From Argyresthia goedartella (Eukaryota > Arthropoda > Insecta > Lepidoptera > Argyresthiidae): DNA of 64,000 bases. Under the pieces are notes generated by a model, which made no database searches, was not told the DNA's origin, and was given only the letters and a program-made list of their open reading frames with translations. Made by a program: the position numbers and the translations under genes. The stretch covers positions 45,160,208 through 45,224,207 of the forward strand of contig OX463806.1 in the NCBI GenBank assembly GCA_949825045.1. The letters are read 5' to 3'. This document shows, in pieces, positions 43,214 through 54,937 of this stretch; position 1 is the first letter of the stretch, and the number at the start of each line of letters is the position of its first letter.

Positions 43214-43353
43214 ATTAAATGAATACAGAACACTGATGGCTTTTCAAATTGTAGTAATTTGGGATCCGATAAATAACGAGTAGATTAAATGAATACAGAA
43301 CACTGATGGCTTTTCAAATTGTAGTAATTTGGGATCCGATAAATAACGAGTAG
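43214..43353. repeat. 70-bp tandem duplication
   Basis: The unit starting ATTAAATGAATACAGAACAC occurs twice with no difference seen (43214-43283, 43284-43353). Confidence 0.95.
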
Positions 43354-44011
43354 ATATATTGAACATTGATTACATTTAATTTAGAAAAAAATACCCTTAC
43401 ATATTGTGATTTTAGAAATTCCAAAGTATCTGATGTTTCCAACAGTATCCATGGGGATACTGTTATAAAGTACCATTTGTGACATTGTGTAGACCAACAA
43501 GTATGTTTTATTCTGTTTTAATAATCAGGCACAGTGTGGAATGAACGCTCAATAGCTGATGGGATGTGAAGATGGGCTAGCCCCTGCCATGAAAAATCGA
43601 GTACCTATATAATAAACTGCTAAAGTGGGCACAACAGTCCCTCTGCCAGCCCATATGGGAAAAGGCGTGACGACATATTTTGTTTTGGTTTTCATAAACT
43701 TTGATAAAAAATAGAAGGGTATATTTCAGCTTTAAACTCCCTTCGCAGTCCAGTGCACAACTGTCAACTGTCACAAAAAAAATACGCAAATGCAATACCC
43801 GGCGGTTGTCAGGTTTACATTACGATTCCCCGCTTTCATAAATTAGTAAGCAGGTATGTAGGATAACTGAAGCCTCGTCACGACACGAATTAAATAAATT
43901 ATATAAGTATACAAACCGCGGCTCCAAGCGAGGCGAGTGTGTAAAAATTGCCAAGTGCGCGTCGTACTTGAACACAAATGTTCGCATATCAAGGTTTTCC
44001 TAACACTTAAG
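43354..44011. other. Unassigned, containing one GGGCTAGCCC repeat copy
   Basis: 43570-43675 (GGGCTAGCCCCTGCCATG, AAAGTGGGCACAACAGT, GGGAAAAGGCGTGACG) is a copy of the repeat at 45.4 (minus) and 62.2 kb. Confidence 0.6.
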
Positions 44012-45176
44012 TAGGCGCTCCCAAAAGTAGCCGACCTGGCATATAGGAAATACTGGCAGTTTTTTATTTTTTTATTCGAAAGCTTGAAACTTTTGACGCG
44101 TAAATTTGAAAAAAGAAGAATCCACGTTCTTTTGTTTTCGTTTCATAGCCATTAACCGAGATTGATCTGAGTGATTTTGCAAACATGGACAAAATTGGTC
44201 ATCGATATGTCATACAATACTTTCATTTGAAATGTTCAAGTCCAACCCATTTTAAAGGTGAGCTGGATTATCCTCTGGGAGTCTGCTTCTTTATTCACAG
44301 CAATAAAATATTGGGTCGCTGAGTTCAAAAGAGGTCGAACGAACTGCCAAGACGAACATCGCAGGGGTCGACCAAATGAAGTGACTACACCAGAAATAGT
44401 AAAAAACCGTAGACTAAGTGTGCGAGTTAGCAGAAATTTTCGAGATTTCAAAATGTGATCTACATCGCATTTTGATTGCACATTGGACAAAAGCAGCAAC
44501 GTGCGGAGAAATTTCAACGCGATAAACCCATCACTTCATCACTGAGACGAAAGAACAGTCGAAGGAATGAACTGAAAATCCCTTTTCCCGGTTCTCCCGA
44601 ACCGTCTCCAAAGAAGGCGAAGTCAGTTTAATCTGCTGGCCAGGACATGGCGTCAGTATTTTAGAATGCGCATGGGATAATTTTTATTCATTATCTTCAA
44701 AAACGCGAAACCATCAACGGCGAGTACTACGTAAAACTATTGCAGCGTTTAAGTGAAGAAATAAAGAAAAAACGGCCGCATTTAGCGAAAATATAATGTG
44801 TTGTTTCATCAGGACAATGCACCGGTTCACAAGTCCACTATTGCAATGGCAAAAATGAATGGTTTAAAGTTTGAATTGCTTCCTCATTTACCTTATTCGT
44901 CAGATCTAGCTCCCCCGGATTATTTACTGTTCCCGAACTTGAAAAAGTGGCTCGACGGGAAAATATTTGCCAATAATGAAGAGGTTGAGTCTACTGTTGA
45001 TGGCTATTTTGAGGAGCTTGACACAGACCACTACAAATAGGGTATCGAAGCGATCTAACATCGCTGGGAAAAGTGTATTGCGATCAAAAAAGGCTATAAT
45101 GAGAAATAAATAAGCTTTGTTCGAATTATTTTGTGTTATCTTTGTTAGGCCACTTACTTCTGGGACCACCCTCGTA
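44012..45176 (+). mobile_element. mariner-family transposon, decayed
   Basis: The element runs between TA dinucleotides with imperfect inverted ends: left CTCCCAAAAGTAGCC, right (reverse complement) GGTCCCAGAAGTAAGTGGCC. The length of 1165 bases is close to the usual 1.3 kb. It encodes a broken transposase; see the next entry. Confidence 0.88.
44185..45040 (+). pseudogene. mariner transposase, several frameshifts
   Basis: The N terminus starts MDKIGHRYVIQYFHLK (helix-turn-helix region), then in another frame IKYWVAEFKRGRTNCQDEHR and RGRPNEVTTPEIVK. The middle is deleted or scrambled. Later come AGQDMASVF, KTEK-like YLQKRETINGEYYVKLL, IKKKRPHL, LFHQDNAPVHKS (second catalytic Asp) and LPYSSDLAPPDYLLFPNLKK (third catalytic Asp of the DD34D type). 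The region of the first Asp is not intact. It is inactive, but the element could still be bound by an active relative. Confidence 0.88.
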
Positions 45177-45199
45177 TCTATCTATTTATCTGTAAACCA

Positions 45200-45384
45200 C
45201 AGCATCTCGGAAAACAAACCGCCGAAGAAACTGAAAAGAAAATAATAATAAACATTTTTTATTTAACCTTAATAACAAATATTCTTAAACTAATGTAAGT
45301 ACACCTATATGTAAAAGGTGAACAAGAACACCGATTATCAAATTAGAGAATGCAAAATAGAGAAGATGATACGATTGTAAAAGC
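45200..45384. other. AT-rich spacer
   Basis: No feature recognised. Confidence 0.35.
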
Positions 45385-45560
45385 TAAACAAACAAATAAA
45401 CATAGCGTCACGCCTTTTCCCAAACGGGTTGGCTGAGGCACAACAGTGCCCACTTTTAGCCAGTAATTCAATACTCCATTTTGCGTGACAGGGGGCTAGG
45501 CCATCGCCGCAGCTATGAAGTAATGAAGGTTTCCTCACGATAAGTCCGTATAACCTACGT
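45385..45560 (-). repeat. GGGCTAGCCC repeat, minus copy
   Basis: Read on the minus strand: GAGGAAACCTTCATTACTTC ... GCTGCGGCGATGGCC ... TGGAGTATTGAATTACTGG ... GTGGGCACTGTTGTGCC. Related copies are at 43570, 57520 (minus), 62186 and, degraded, 12660 (minus). Confidence 0.7.
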
Positions 45561-45889
45561 AAAAAGTTAATAAGTGAGACAGATTCCAGAGCCCTCAGGT
45601 TTGATCTCATTGGTCGGATTTCAAATTGATTTTTGAATTACACAGACTAGTGGCACCCTGGTTAGATTAGGTCCCGTAACTTTACGTTAAGTTGAATAAT
45701 TTTGGATTATTATGATATGATTGAAGTTAGTTATGGATCATACTTCTTTTCTTTATCAAACTGGCTGCCGTTTTTATTTTCTTCTTGACGCGATTTTGTT
45801 TTTACTTAAACTGTCTTTATAAGAACTTAAACTAAGATTGGACTACCGAAATATCTTTTTTGGGATTAAAGAGTTTTGTAGAACTTCGG

Positions 45890-47911
45890 AACAGTTATGG
45901 CAAATCGGAATACTTCCCAATATTCTCACAGCAAGTACGCCGATATGCACTTAACTTGTGGTGAGGCAAGGCAAGTTTCCCCGAGAGGGATTGGGATGTA
46001 TAACGCTTGAAGAGCTGCACGACTGTACGCGGAAAGGTTTCCGGATCGCAGACCAACGACACAATGTAATTTTGAGAGTCGTCAATGCGTTTCGTGAAGG
46101 CAGACTACCAGGAACGAGTGGCAACGTCGGACTAAGACCGAGAACTCTAGGTGATGACGTTGCTATAACGAAATACGAACGGAGCCTGGCACTTCAGTGC
46201 GTATAATTGAACGGCGTGCTGGCATATCAAAATCCTCTGTCCAACGGATTTTAAAGTGACACAAATACCACCCGTATCACATTCAGCGCGTTCAAGCACT
46301 TCGTCCAAGTGATCACGCTCAACGAGTTGTATTTTGCCGTAGTATGCTGCAAAAAATGAGAAAAAAATCCAAACTTTTTCAGCGAGGTGTTATGGAGTGA
46401 CGAATCATTCTGCAAAAGGGATGGGTACCTCAATATGCATAACACTCATAGCTGGCAAGTATCAAACCCTCATGAAACAAGAGAAAACCGTTCACAGTAT
46501 CAGTTAAAAATTAACCTGTGCAAGGGAATTTTCAATGGACAAATCATTAGACCATTTGAGTTACCGGCTATTCTCAAGGGTCAAGAGTACTTGCAATTTT
46601 TGTAAAACGATCTGCCGGCCTTACTTGAGGATACGCCGCTAACAATGCGTCAAAGATCGTGTCTACAGCATGACGGTTGCCCAGCTCACTATGCTCGCCT
46701 AGTCCGTGACCACCTAAATGAGACCTATCCTAACAGATGGATAGGTCGATTAGGACCAATTTTGTGGCCACCGCATTCCAATGACCTAAACCCGTTAGTT
46801 TTTTTTATAGGGGGTGTTTGAAAGACAAAGTCTATGCAAAGCCGATTCAATCGGAACAAGAATTGCGACGAAGTGTTTTCGGCGCAGCTCAAGACATATC
46901 TACAATAAGCATGAGACGATTAAGCAGAAACTTCAAAAGGAGATGTCTCCTATTCTTAAGGGTTGGAGGAAGCCATTTGAGCATCTGATACAGTGGCTTA
47001 TAAGTTTTGACGAGGATAAGGGATATTTTGTTTTAATTATTTTTAAAGTTGAGGTTTATTTTAACCTGTTGTAAATACGTTTAAGTTTAATATACAAATT
47101 TATGATTATTTTTATCTTAAAGCGAGAACTGCGTAGTAACTTTATGCAGCATAACTTAACATAACGTGATCAAACTAAAGATACAATAATCTCACTTATC
47201 TTACCCAAACCTCACCTGAGGTAAGGTTAGGTTATGTTGTGACAAAGAAATTAGATTAGTTTAGGAATGTATGTCGTCTTTGGTTATCAATTTAGAAAAT
47301 GCCAATATCACATTTGTTACCTGGCCGATATCTCATCTGTTTGATGCCTCTGGAATCAGTCTCATTTTTCAACATTTTATCTATCTCGCTTGCTCTCAAA
47401 TCTTAGAAACTTTAATAATGAAAAAGAAAATGAGATTCAGTGTTCTTGTTAACCTTTTTCATACTAGGCGGATCTCCGGATTGATGATTAAATGTGGCGT
47501 GAAATCCCAGCTAATGCTAGTTCTTGATACAAGTATACTATTTCCGAATCGGCATAACATAAGCAAGTTTTTAAAGGTATTACCTCATTCCGTGCCAAGT
47601 TTTTTTTTTCAGGACAAACGGTCAAAGGAGTGGTCAAAGTTTGTGCAAAAGAATTAAGCTTTGACTAATTGATCATTATCTCGTATTTTACATTAATAGC
47701 TTAGAAATAAAGAACATGTAAAAGAAAGGGATAGGCAAGTAATGGCATGCCCTAACAATGTAAAAAATGGGGATTTTCATGAAAAACTTTAAACCGTCAA
47801 TATCTCGAATTACATGAAACTTTCACTGAGGTCAAGTTGGCTTATTCGATGCGCCAAAGGGAGGTCTACCTACGGTGTCGCTGTGGAGCTTGAGTTTTGG
47901 GACACCCTATA
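45890..47911 (+). mobile_element. Tc1/mariner-superfamily transposon, decayed, with right end
   Basis: Contains transposase remnants (45958-47020) and ends at the right with GTTTTGGGACACCCTATA (47894-47911), the typical end of a Tc1-like group whose TIR begins TATAGGGTGTCCC. No matching left TIR is seen, so the left end is truncated or too diverged. 47270-47660 has an open frame without a recognised domain. Confidence 0.75.
45958..47020 (+). pseudogene. Tc1-like transposase, frameshifted
   Basis: Pieces in order: ADQRHNVILRVVNAFREG (N-terminal DNA-binding region); KYHPYHIQRVQALRPSDHAQ; VLWSDESFCKRDG (first catalytic Asp); QYQLKINLCKGIFNGQIIRP; LQHDGCPAHYARLVRDHLN (second Asp); RWIGRLGPILWPPHSNDLNP (third acidic position); LKDKVYAKPIQSEQELRRSV. 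At least four frame changes or stops separate them, so no protein is made. Confidence 0.85.
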
Positions 47912-48310
47912 AGCACCGACTTGAGAACCTCCTCCGCTTTTTCGTCGGTTTAAAAGAAAAGAACCACGAATTTAAGAAAGAATTAAGAAATAAATAAATA
48001 ATTAGCTGTGTGGTTGGAAGACTGGGCCTTTTCAGATGGGTTTTTGTTTCTTTCGGAGTATTTCGAACAAAAACAAATCTGGTTGAATTCCTTAAATGAT
48101 TTATTACGACTTTCATTTTAACATATTCTGCCCTGATAAAAAGCGCTTTAAAATCAATGCGCTTCCAAAAAGCCTTCAAATGTTCGTCCGACACGTGCTC
48201 TTAACCCGTCGTCTGTGAGAACGGCGGCATCCGCCAATAACAATCGAAATGTAATGTTATAAATTACCTACTGATGACAGGTTAAATAAATTATACCCCC
48301 ATCACAAATT
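47912..48310. other. Unassigned sequence
   Basis: A minus-strand frame at 48194-47907 has no recognised domain. Confidence 0.3.
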
Positions 48311-48319
48311 TAGAAGTTA

Positions 48320-48565
48320 GAAAACTCTTCTTAAATGGCACTTCGCATCTATAAACTATCTACGTGCAAATTTTAAGGTTTATAAGTCAAGTGCTTTTTT
48401 AATTTCATACAAACTGTAACTCCCCATTTCCCTCCATGGGAAATTATTTTCGCCAAATCCCTTCTTAGTGCTACCATACGCTACCGAAGGAACTCCTGTA
48501 CAAAGTTTAGTGACTCTAGGTCCACCGCTTTAGGAAGTGAGATGTCTGCCAGACAATCAAGTAGT
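48320..48565. repeat. Dispersed repeat related to 38860-39000
   Basis: Shares ATCTACGTGCAAATTTT- and TCCTTCTTAGTG-type words with the start of the repeat at 38.9 kb. Non-coding. Confidence 0.5.
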
Positions 48566-48810
48566 TTTTTATTTAGTACAACATTTACGGCGATGATGTT
48601 ATGATATTTTGTCCCTAACATTTGGATATTATTTTTTTCAAAAGCAAGCAACACTGGTTTTGTTGCTAGCGCTAATTTAACGGCGAAGGGAATTTAAAGC
48701 TTAAATGCACTCTAAATGCTTTTAAAAAACCTTTCCGTTACTAAAAACATTCTAGATATTTCCGGTCTCCAGTTCGAAATCGAACATTTATGTATCGGTA
48801 CATAAATTGT

Positions 48811-48951
48811 TCTGGCCCCATACTAGGATACCCATTGTAGTGGGAACCAGAAAAACCGACGTCACACACATATATACTTCCAAAGGCTGGGGATTTTTTA
48901 ATCCAGCCAGGACTCGAACATCGGCGCCCGCCACAGAGGGCGTCAAAGATT
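48811..48951 (-). mobile_element. tRNA-derived SINE, family A
   Basis: GGCCCCATACTAGGATACCC at the tail end. Toward the head the B box is degraded (CCAGGACTCGAACATCGG on the plus strand). Confidence 0.7.
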
Positions 48952-48968
48952 CCTTTCTAGAAAGACGT

Positions 48969-49380
48969 AAAGGCTGATTTTGACAGGGTAAGTAACTGAC
49001 TTCAAGTTCGAGGCAAGTCAGTGCTGACTCGATAGTGACGTTGTGTAAATGGATTTGGAGTCAGAAGACAGACATGTCGCCACGACAACTGACTGCAACG
49101 AAATAGTCTCGGAATCAAAGAAAATACATAGAACGGCGCGCTTCTAACAAATTGTCATTCGAAAATGGTACCAGATACTGAAAAGGGCGAAAGTTCATAC
49201 TGTGTCATGCGACACTGGGCAAACCCTGATTGGACGTGAAGGGGCATGGAGGCCGTCATGTTAAACTCTGCCTGCTACCGTTTTCGTGGGGTCATTTTTC
49301 ACCGCAAGTTATACTTGCTGGTCAGCACTGACTTGCCTCGAATTCGGAGTCAGTTACTGGACCTGTTTAAATCAGCCTTA
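48969..49380. mobile_element. MITE with 59-bp inverted repeats
   Basis: The left arm (48969-49028) and right arm (49321-49379) are about 85 to 90 percent complementary by eye, sharing AAGGCTGATTT and CGAGGCAAGTCAGTGCTGAC. The right end reads ...CAGCCTTAA, which may point to a TTAA target. Non-coding interior. Confidence 0.85.
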
Positions 49381-50925
49381 AGGTTGCAGTCCTAAAGTCC
49401 TTTCGAAGCAAAGATGTACTTTGCTGTCTCTCGCTCGGCACTTTATTTGAGCTAAAGTCTTGTATTCGGACATTCGCGTAATACAAAATGTCAACGACCT
49501 TAAGTTTCAGTTTACTGTTGTGAATGTAGTATTAGCTCTAGTACACTGAGTGAGATGGACGATGTATTGATAAGCTTGCGATAAGGAGGATGCTTGAAAT
49601 ACTATCGGTCACCTACCGTCTCTCGGCACTGGTTTTAGTTTTAAGCCTGGGCACAGTGTTTCGTCTCGTACAAGCTAGCGGGACAAAAGTCATGACGGAA
49701 TTTCCAGGAAATTTCTGTCTAATTACGAAAACAACCAATAGCAGGTAGCGGTTTCCCACAATCAAATTCGATATGCATCTCATTAGGATACCATTATCGG
49801 GCGGTAAAGGTAAATGATCAGGAAATTAGATTTGCATTTGCTAATCAGTTGCATTTTTGGTACAATTACGAAAACACCTCCTCCGATTTATAGCAAGGTG
49901 AAAAGTGATTTGTGTGATGGATTATTCTGCTGAAGGTATGTACTCTATAATCTGAGGATTTTATTTAGTTTTATGTGTTTATTTTCGTTTTGAAACGAGT
50001 TGGAAACATAGGCATCAAAATTTAAAATATTTCTTCATAAATGTGATCCTCGAAGGACTGTAACTTTTTGTATCCAGATATACACAGCTTGGTTCTTTAG
50101 CATGTTGTAGCTACTTTCGTAGGAACTCTAAACTCCGAAGCCACCCGCATGTAAAGTTAATAATCTTGTTACAGAAAGAGTCATAACCACGACGACAATT
50201 GAGGTTTTTAAAGAATGGTTAAAACATGGTTAAAGAAAGTCCGTGACAACAACGACTGGGCAACTTTTGGAATTTGTATAAGTAAAGTTATCTTGTATAA
50301 CCGTTATGAACATAAATTGAACGGAACCAACGTATTTTGGACTGCAACATAAAGCTATTGTGGTCATTTTCGATGAGTCTTTGAGAACGCTCAAGGTGAA
50401 AATTTCTAGTATATCTTCGAAATTAAGCGCAAAGTTGAGCAACAAGAGCTGCAAGGACAAGTTTCTGGCAACGAATAAGGACTGGTTACATTTTTTAAGC
50501 TTGTGGCAACACTGAGGTCAACAACCGACTGAGATTTATCCTATGTAAAATTAGAATATAAATTGTTTTCCTGTGTAATAAACTACAATTCTAGTTGTAT
50601 TTCATATAATGATCATAAATATACGTGTGACTATAAATATTTTATATGAGTGATGTGTATTTGATGCAAACTGGCCAATTGTTTTTCGGTTACAGAATGT
50701 TGTCTTTGTCATTGTTATTCTCGGTTCGGAGTGATTTGGTTCTACTTTCTGTGTATTCTAAGCGAAAACATAACATCTGGAATCTAATTTCAACCAAATA
50801 AATCACGTAAGTGGCAATCATTTCGAATTCGGCTCAGCTGACATAACCTCAATTGGCTGACAATTATTCTAGAAGTTTGTTGACACTCATACATACTATT
50901 TTTCATTCAGATCTATAATGGACCC
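49381..50925. other. Intron-like sequence, no gene seen
   Basis: Mostly AT-rich. No recognisable coding, RNA or repeat feature could be supported. Confidence 0.35.
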
Positions 50926-51766
50926 GTAAAGCACGCCAAGTAGAATCCCAATTAAAACTGGCTTTAGAAGAATTAAAACTATCTAGGGAATTGTGTGGCC
51001 AGTTGACTTGTGAACGAGAGGACAATGAAAAGATATTGCTAGAAGCATTCGATAATAATATTAAACTAAAAACCGAGCTGTCTACTTTTCACTCACAATA
51101 TGAAAATGTACTTGAAGAACAAAATAGGTCAAAAATGATAATTCATGGTTTTGATCAGTGCGCTGATGAATATGAGTTTGCTTTGAAGACAATTTCTATC
51201 CGGAAAAGGACCTGTCTGATGCCCACAACCAAATCACATAATTAGAAGAAGAGGAGTCTCATGGTTCAGCAGCACTAAAATCCCAAAATTTATTTGAGGA
51301 ATTGATGTTAGCGGATAATTTGTCCGGCCAAGTTTCTGTTGCATGTAGAGATGTGGCCAGTGCTGGGCACTGGTTCAACATGCAGCAAATACGCATCAAG
51401 AAGTTAAGTTAAAATTAAAAAACACATCACTAAAACATCAAAAAATTTTAAATCTCAATAAAAATTTAATAATAAGAGTATAATAGAAATTTTGGAAAAA
51501 TTTAAAATGTGTATGGCAGAGTTAGAAATTAATAAAACAAAAAATGAGAAAGACCTGCTAAATCTTGAGTCTGAACTTGCGAGTGTCAATGGCTGCTTGA
51601 GATCTATTGTATCTATTATATCTGCCCGCTATGAAAAATCTCAAGAGGCCATTAAGGAGTACTCTCTGGCCATGGATGAGCTGCTTGAACAGTTTCATAG
51701 TAATCAGGAACGCTATGACTCTTTGGTGGCCAATCATTTGTGTGACTGCGAACGTTCCTTGCAATA
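50926..51766 (+). pseudogene. Remnant of an unidentified coiled-coil protein, part A
   Basis: Codons read through about 50930-51180 (QVESQLKLALEELKLSRELC, ENVLEEQNRSKMIIHGFDQC, DEYEFALK), then after frame changes and stops again at 51492-51766 (MEKFKMCMAELEINKTKNEK, ISARYEKSQEAIKEYSLAMD). The composition is rich in Glu, Lys, Leu and Gln in heptad-like order. There are no splice sites at the breaks, so it looks like a decayed retrocopy or an old gene remnant. I do not recognise the parent. Confidence 0.55.
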
Positions 51767-52039
51767 GCCGGAGAGACCTGCTTCAACCACGAGCCTTGAA
51801 TTAAATACCCAAGATTTCAGGTTCGCACAAAAACATCACAAGCAAAACTGTTATGTTTTGTGATGAAATTGGAAGAAACTAAGGCATATTATTAAATAAA
51901 TTGGGACACTCATTCATAAATAACTATTTACCAAACTCCATATTTGAAGACATGACACTTCAAATAATTGTTTGGGTCATTTTTTTGGGTGATGATATGT
52001 ATGAGCTAAGAGTGGCTTTGGACTCCACGTTATAAGCTC

Positions 52040-52620
52040 TTACGGAGTTAACGCCCTACTATCGTCACTGCATAAGCTATTACTTTTCTTCGGACTCTCA
52101 CTGAATTCCCTTATCTTGTTGGCAATATTTCGGTGACTTTCTCGCCGAATAGCAAGTTCTTCAGCAGTACTTATGTTTATCTTTAAACGTAACTCATTGG
52201 CACTTTTAGTCGCCAAGAGAGCTTCAACTCTACGTGAACAAAACGGCTGAATGTTTGGTTGAAGCTCAAAAGTTGTTAGAAGTTTATTATCTCGTTCATC
52301 GTTTACGTTGATAAGTAAATGGGGTTGTGATGAGGACATAGCACGTAGAAACAGATGTTTGAGAACACCTCTACAACAGACGAGTTTTTGTTCGTATACT
52401 CGTTTGCTCGTTTGAGACTGTTTGATGAAAATCCACTGCCTTCATCTACTTCCTATTGCCGCCCTATTCGATTTATTTCGCCAAGGATACCATCCAAATT
52501 AGAAACAGTGTTAAATGCTAACTGATATAAGAGATCTAATTCCGACTGTATGCAATGTCGCTGGATCGCAAGTCTCTGTAAAGCATATTGTAATAACTTG
52601 TTGTTGATGATTCGCTTTAT
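52040..52620 (-). pseudogene. Coding-like remnant on the minus strand, part B
   Basis: On the minus strand, YALQRLAIQRHCIQSELDLL continuing to LGEINRIGRQ, then after a stop and frame changes EGSGFSSNSLKRANE, and a frame from 52339 to 52040 (SRRVEALLATKSANELRLKI, AEELAIRRESHRNIANKIRE). The helical, charged character resembles part A. It may be an inverted middle piece of the same gene. Confidence 0.5.
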
Positions 52621-52747
52621 CTAGGTTACACGCTTCTTTTGAACGTTTGCTTCATATAAGTTATGGCTTAGATTTAAAAAAGTGACAGGTTAGAGGAGAT
52701 GATGATGAGATAAAGCTTGTATGAAACAGCGTTCAATCACTATTCTA

Positions 52748-52895
52748 TAATGTAGATATACTAAAACCTAGCTTTGGCGACTCAAAGGACGGCAATACAT
52801 CTGGAAGATATTTTTCAAATGCGGAATTAACTAGCGAAGTTACAGGATTGGATGTAACTCTGATCAAAAGATTTCATGAGTATTAAGGACTTGTC
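52748..52895 (+). pseudogene. Coding-like remnant, part C
   Basis: Plus frame with KPSFGDSKDGNTSGRYFSNA followed by ELTSEVTGLDVTLIKRFHEY, a stop, then GLVIGI. It lies just beyond part B and in the orientation of part A. No family recognised. Confidence 0.45.
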
Positions 52896-53099
52896 ATCGG
52901 GATATAACATAAATTGTTGAGATTTTGAAAAGTAGTGTCGTGAAACACGTAAATGATATTTAGACCAGTATTCGTGGTACTGCATGGAAGCCAGAAATGA
53001 GACTCGTCGATTCCGCGGGCGACACAACCGGAAACAGTCACGTATTCATTTTATTTAGACTAGTTATTGTGCACTTCCTACCCTTTTATAATAATATTT

Positions 53100-53215
53100 C
53101 CTTTAATGCCTTGGCCTGCTGGAAGATCTCTTTTTAGAGATAAGCTCGCCTTTGTACATGTATTTTCTATTATGTAACTTGTAAAATATTTGTGTGCAAT
53201 AAAAATTATGAATAA
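53100..53215 (+). mobile_element. LINE 3' tail, same family as 385-1075
   Basis: CCTGCTGGAAGATCTCTTTT, GATAAGCTCGCCTTTGTACA and TTTGTGTGCAATAAAAATTA match the 3' UTR at 955-1060. No coding part remains. Confidence 0.75.
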
Positions 53216-53424
53216 CAATTTTTATTTTGTTGATTTTTTCAAAAAGCACTGATTTTTTATTTATTTATATGGGACCACTTCTGAAGTATGACCGATATAC
53301 GGTATACCGATGAAAAAAATAATCATCAAGAAAATCCATTACTGTCGTGTTTTAGCGACCGGCAATTTCCTGTTTTCCAATTCCATGATTGTCGAGCTTT
53401 GTTTCGAAAATGGTAAACAAAAAC

Positions 53425-53549
53425 GTACCGCAAAAAGGCTTTATTCAGAATTTGGTTATGTGTGACAAAAAAAAGTGCGGGAGATCTTCTCGCCACAAGG
53501 TACTGCAAAAAGGCTTTATTCAGAATTTGGTTATGTGTGACAAAAAAAC
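53425..53549. repeat. About 49-bp direct repeat, 75-bp period
   Basis: GTACCGCAAAAAGGCTTTAT... at 53425 and GTACTGCAAAAAGGCTTTAT... at 53500 share the following AATTTGGTTATGTGTGACAA. Confidence 0.9.
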
Positions 53550-54270
53550 TCACTCTCAACTCTCACTTTTATAATAAGCTGGTTTTATTTAATTACTCGC
53601 ATTATTTGAGTAAAGTACTATACAAGCCTTGGTCCGCAATGACTGCACTGCTGGCCACACTATGAAGGCCTCGAGCTTAGCTTAGCTTAGCTCTCGGCCT
53701 ATAAGCTTGGTCACCATTGCAGCCTTTGATGTCCGCGCTATAAAAGCCTCGACCTTCGGTCTCGGCATTTATTCCAGCTTGTCCCTCAAAGGCTGCAAAG
53801 CTGATCGCGCTCTGTAGGCCTTGGAACTGCGCTGTGCTGCGCTTTCGGCCACCAACAGTGCGACCAGCAACCAGGCATTACAGACCGCGACAGTAATGTA
53901 CTATTACCATCAATCAATCAAAATATTCTTTATTCTGTTGGAAAATAACATATCTCTTAGAGCACGTCATTCATTTAATACTAGGTGTACGGTCCAAAAG
54001 CAGATACTTCTCAGAGAAGAACGTACATGAAACTCTGAGGTAGCTCTATTTCAATGGATTTCACTTATATTTATTTTTAAGATAGTCAATGGAAGAAGAA
54101 GCAGTTTATCCCCAAGGATAAAATACTAATAATTTGTATTACATTACACATAATCCATCTTAATATGCAACAAAAACATTTTGTCCCGCTAGCTTGTTGC
54201 ACGAAACACTGTGCTGCCAATTGAATATCTACTCGTATTTATCAAATAAACCGGCTAAGAGCAAACCAGA
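53550..54270. other. Unassigned, with a GC-richer block at 53620-53900
   Basis: The block contains GGCCTCGAGCTTAGCTTAGC followed by an imperfect mirror (GCTCTCGGCC) and repeated CTCGACCTTCGG words. It is probably a transposon fragment. Confidence 0.35.
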
Positions 54271-54502
54271 CTCGCACATGAAGGGTTCTTTACCTTCTTA
54301 CAAGAAAAAACGCGAACAAACATGTCTCTTGTATGGGGACCTCCTTAAGACAGTAACAGAAATATACATTTCAGAAAATTTCAGGTCTTCCTATTACGGT
54401 CCATGAAATACAGCTCGCTGACGGATATACAGACAGACAGGCTGACAGACGGACAGCGGAGGGTAAGTAATAGGGTCCCGTTTCGCACCCTTCGGGTAGG
54501 GA
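54271..54502 (-). repeat. GGGTTCCG repeat, minus copy
   Basis: Plus strand reads GACTCGCACATGAAGGG at the left and CAGACGGACAGCGGAGGG, AATAGGGTCCCGTTTCGCAC at the right, the reverse complement of the family at 19.7/26.0, 42.3 and 57.3 kb. Confidence 0.75.
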
Positions 54503-54754
54503 AAACTGGAAAATGGACTTTAGTTGGAAAATATTTGACATTTAAGATTCATGATTCAAAAGTTGTATATTAACTTAGTTATTTATAAATAGGCTAAGCA
54601 CACAACCAATGTTAAAGGCGTTTTCTCAACACTGTACTGCTGCAGGAGAAGTAAGCCCGTCCCATTGCGTCTGCGTCTGATATGATGGATGAGGTTCTCA
54701 TAATTATTTAATAATTATTTTTATTAACGAGCCACGCAATGGGCTTCTGGTGCA

Positions 54755-54891
54755 AAGAGAAAGCGTGGCCGACCCAGGAATAGATGGAGTGACGAATTCG
54801 GTCTCTGGGACAAAAACTGGTGGGAGACCGCTCAAGACCGCCAGGAGTGGAAGAAGGTGAGTGAGTCGTTTGCCCAGAAGTGAGACATAAA
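54755..54891 (+). pseudogene. C-terminal fragment of an RTE-type LINE ORF
   Basis: An open stretch to the stop at about 54883 reads KRKRGRPRNRWSDEFGLWDK then WWETAQDRQEWKKVSESFAQ. The pattern GRP..RW.DE...W...AQDR..WK is the C-terminal tail of many RTE and related LINE proteins. RT and endonuclease are absent. Confidence 0.75.
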
Positions 54892-54937
54892 CGGCTTGTA
54901 AAGAGAATAAAAAAATAACGATAATAAATGTACTTAT

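Noticed and set aside
47271..47657. 128-codon frame downstream of the Tc1-like transposase
   Set aside because: No recognisable domain, no coding-like composition, and it lies within the 3' part of a decayed transposon.
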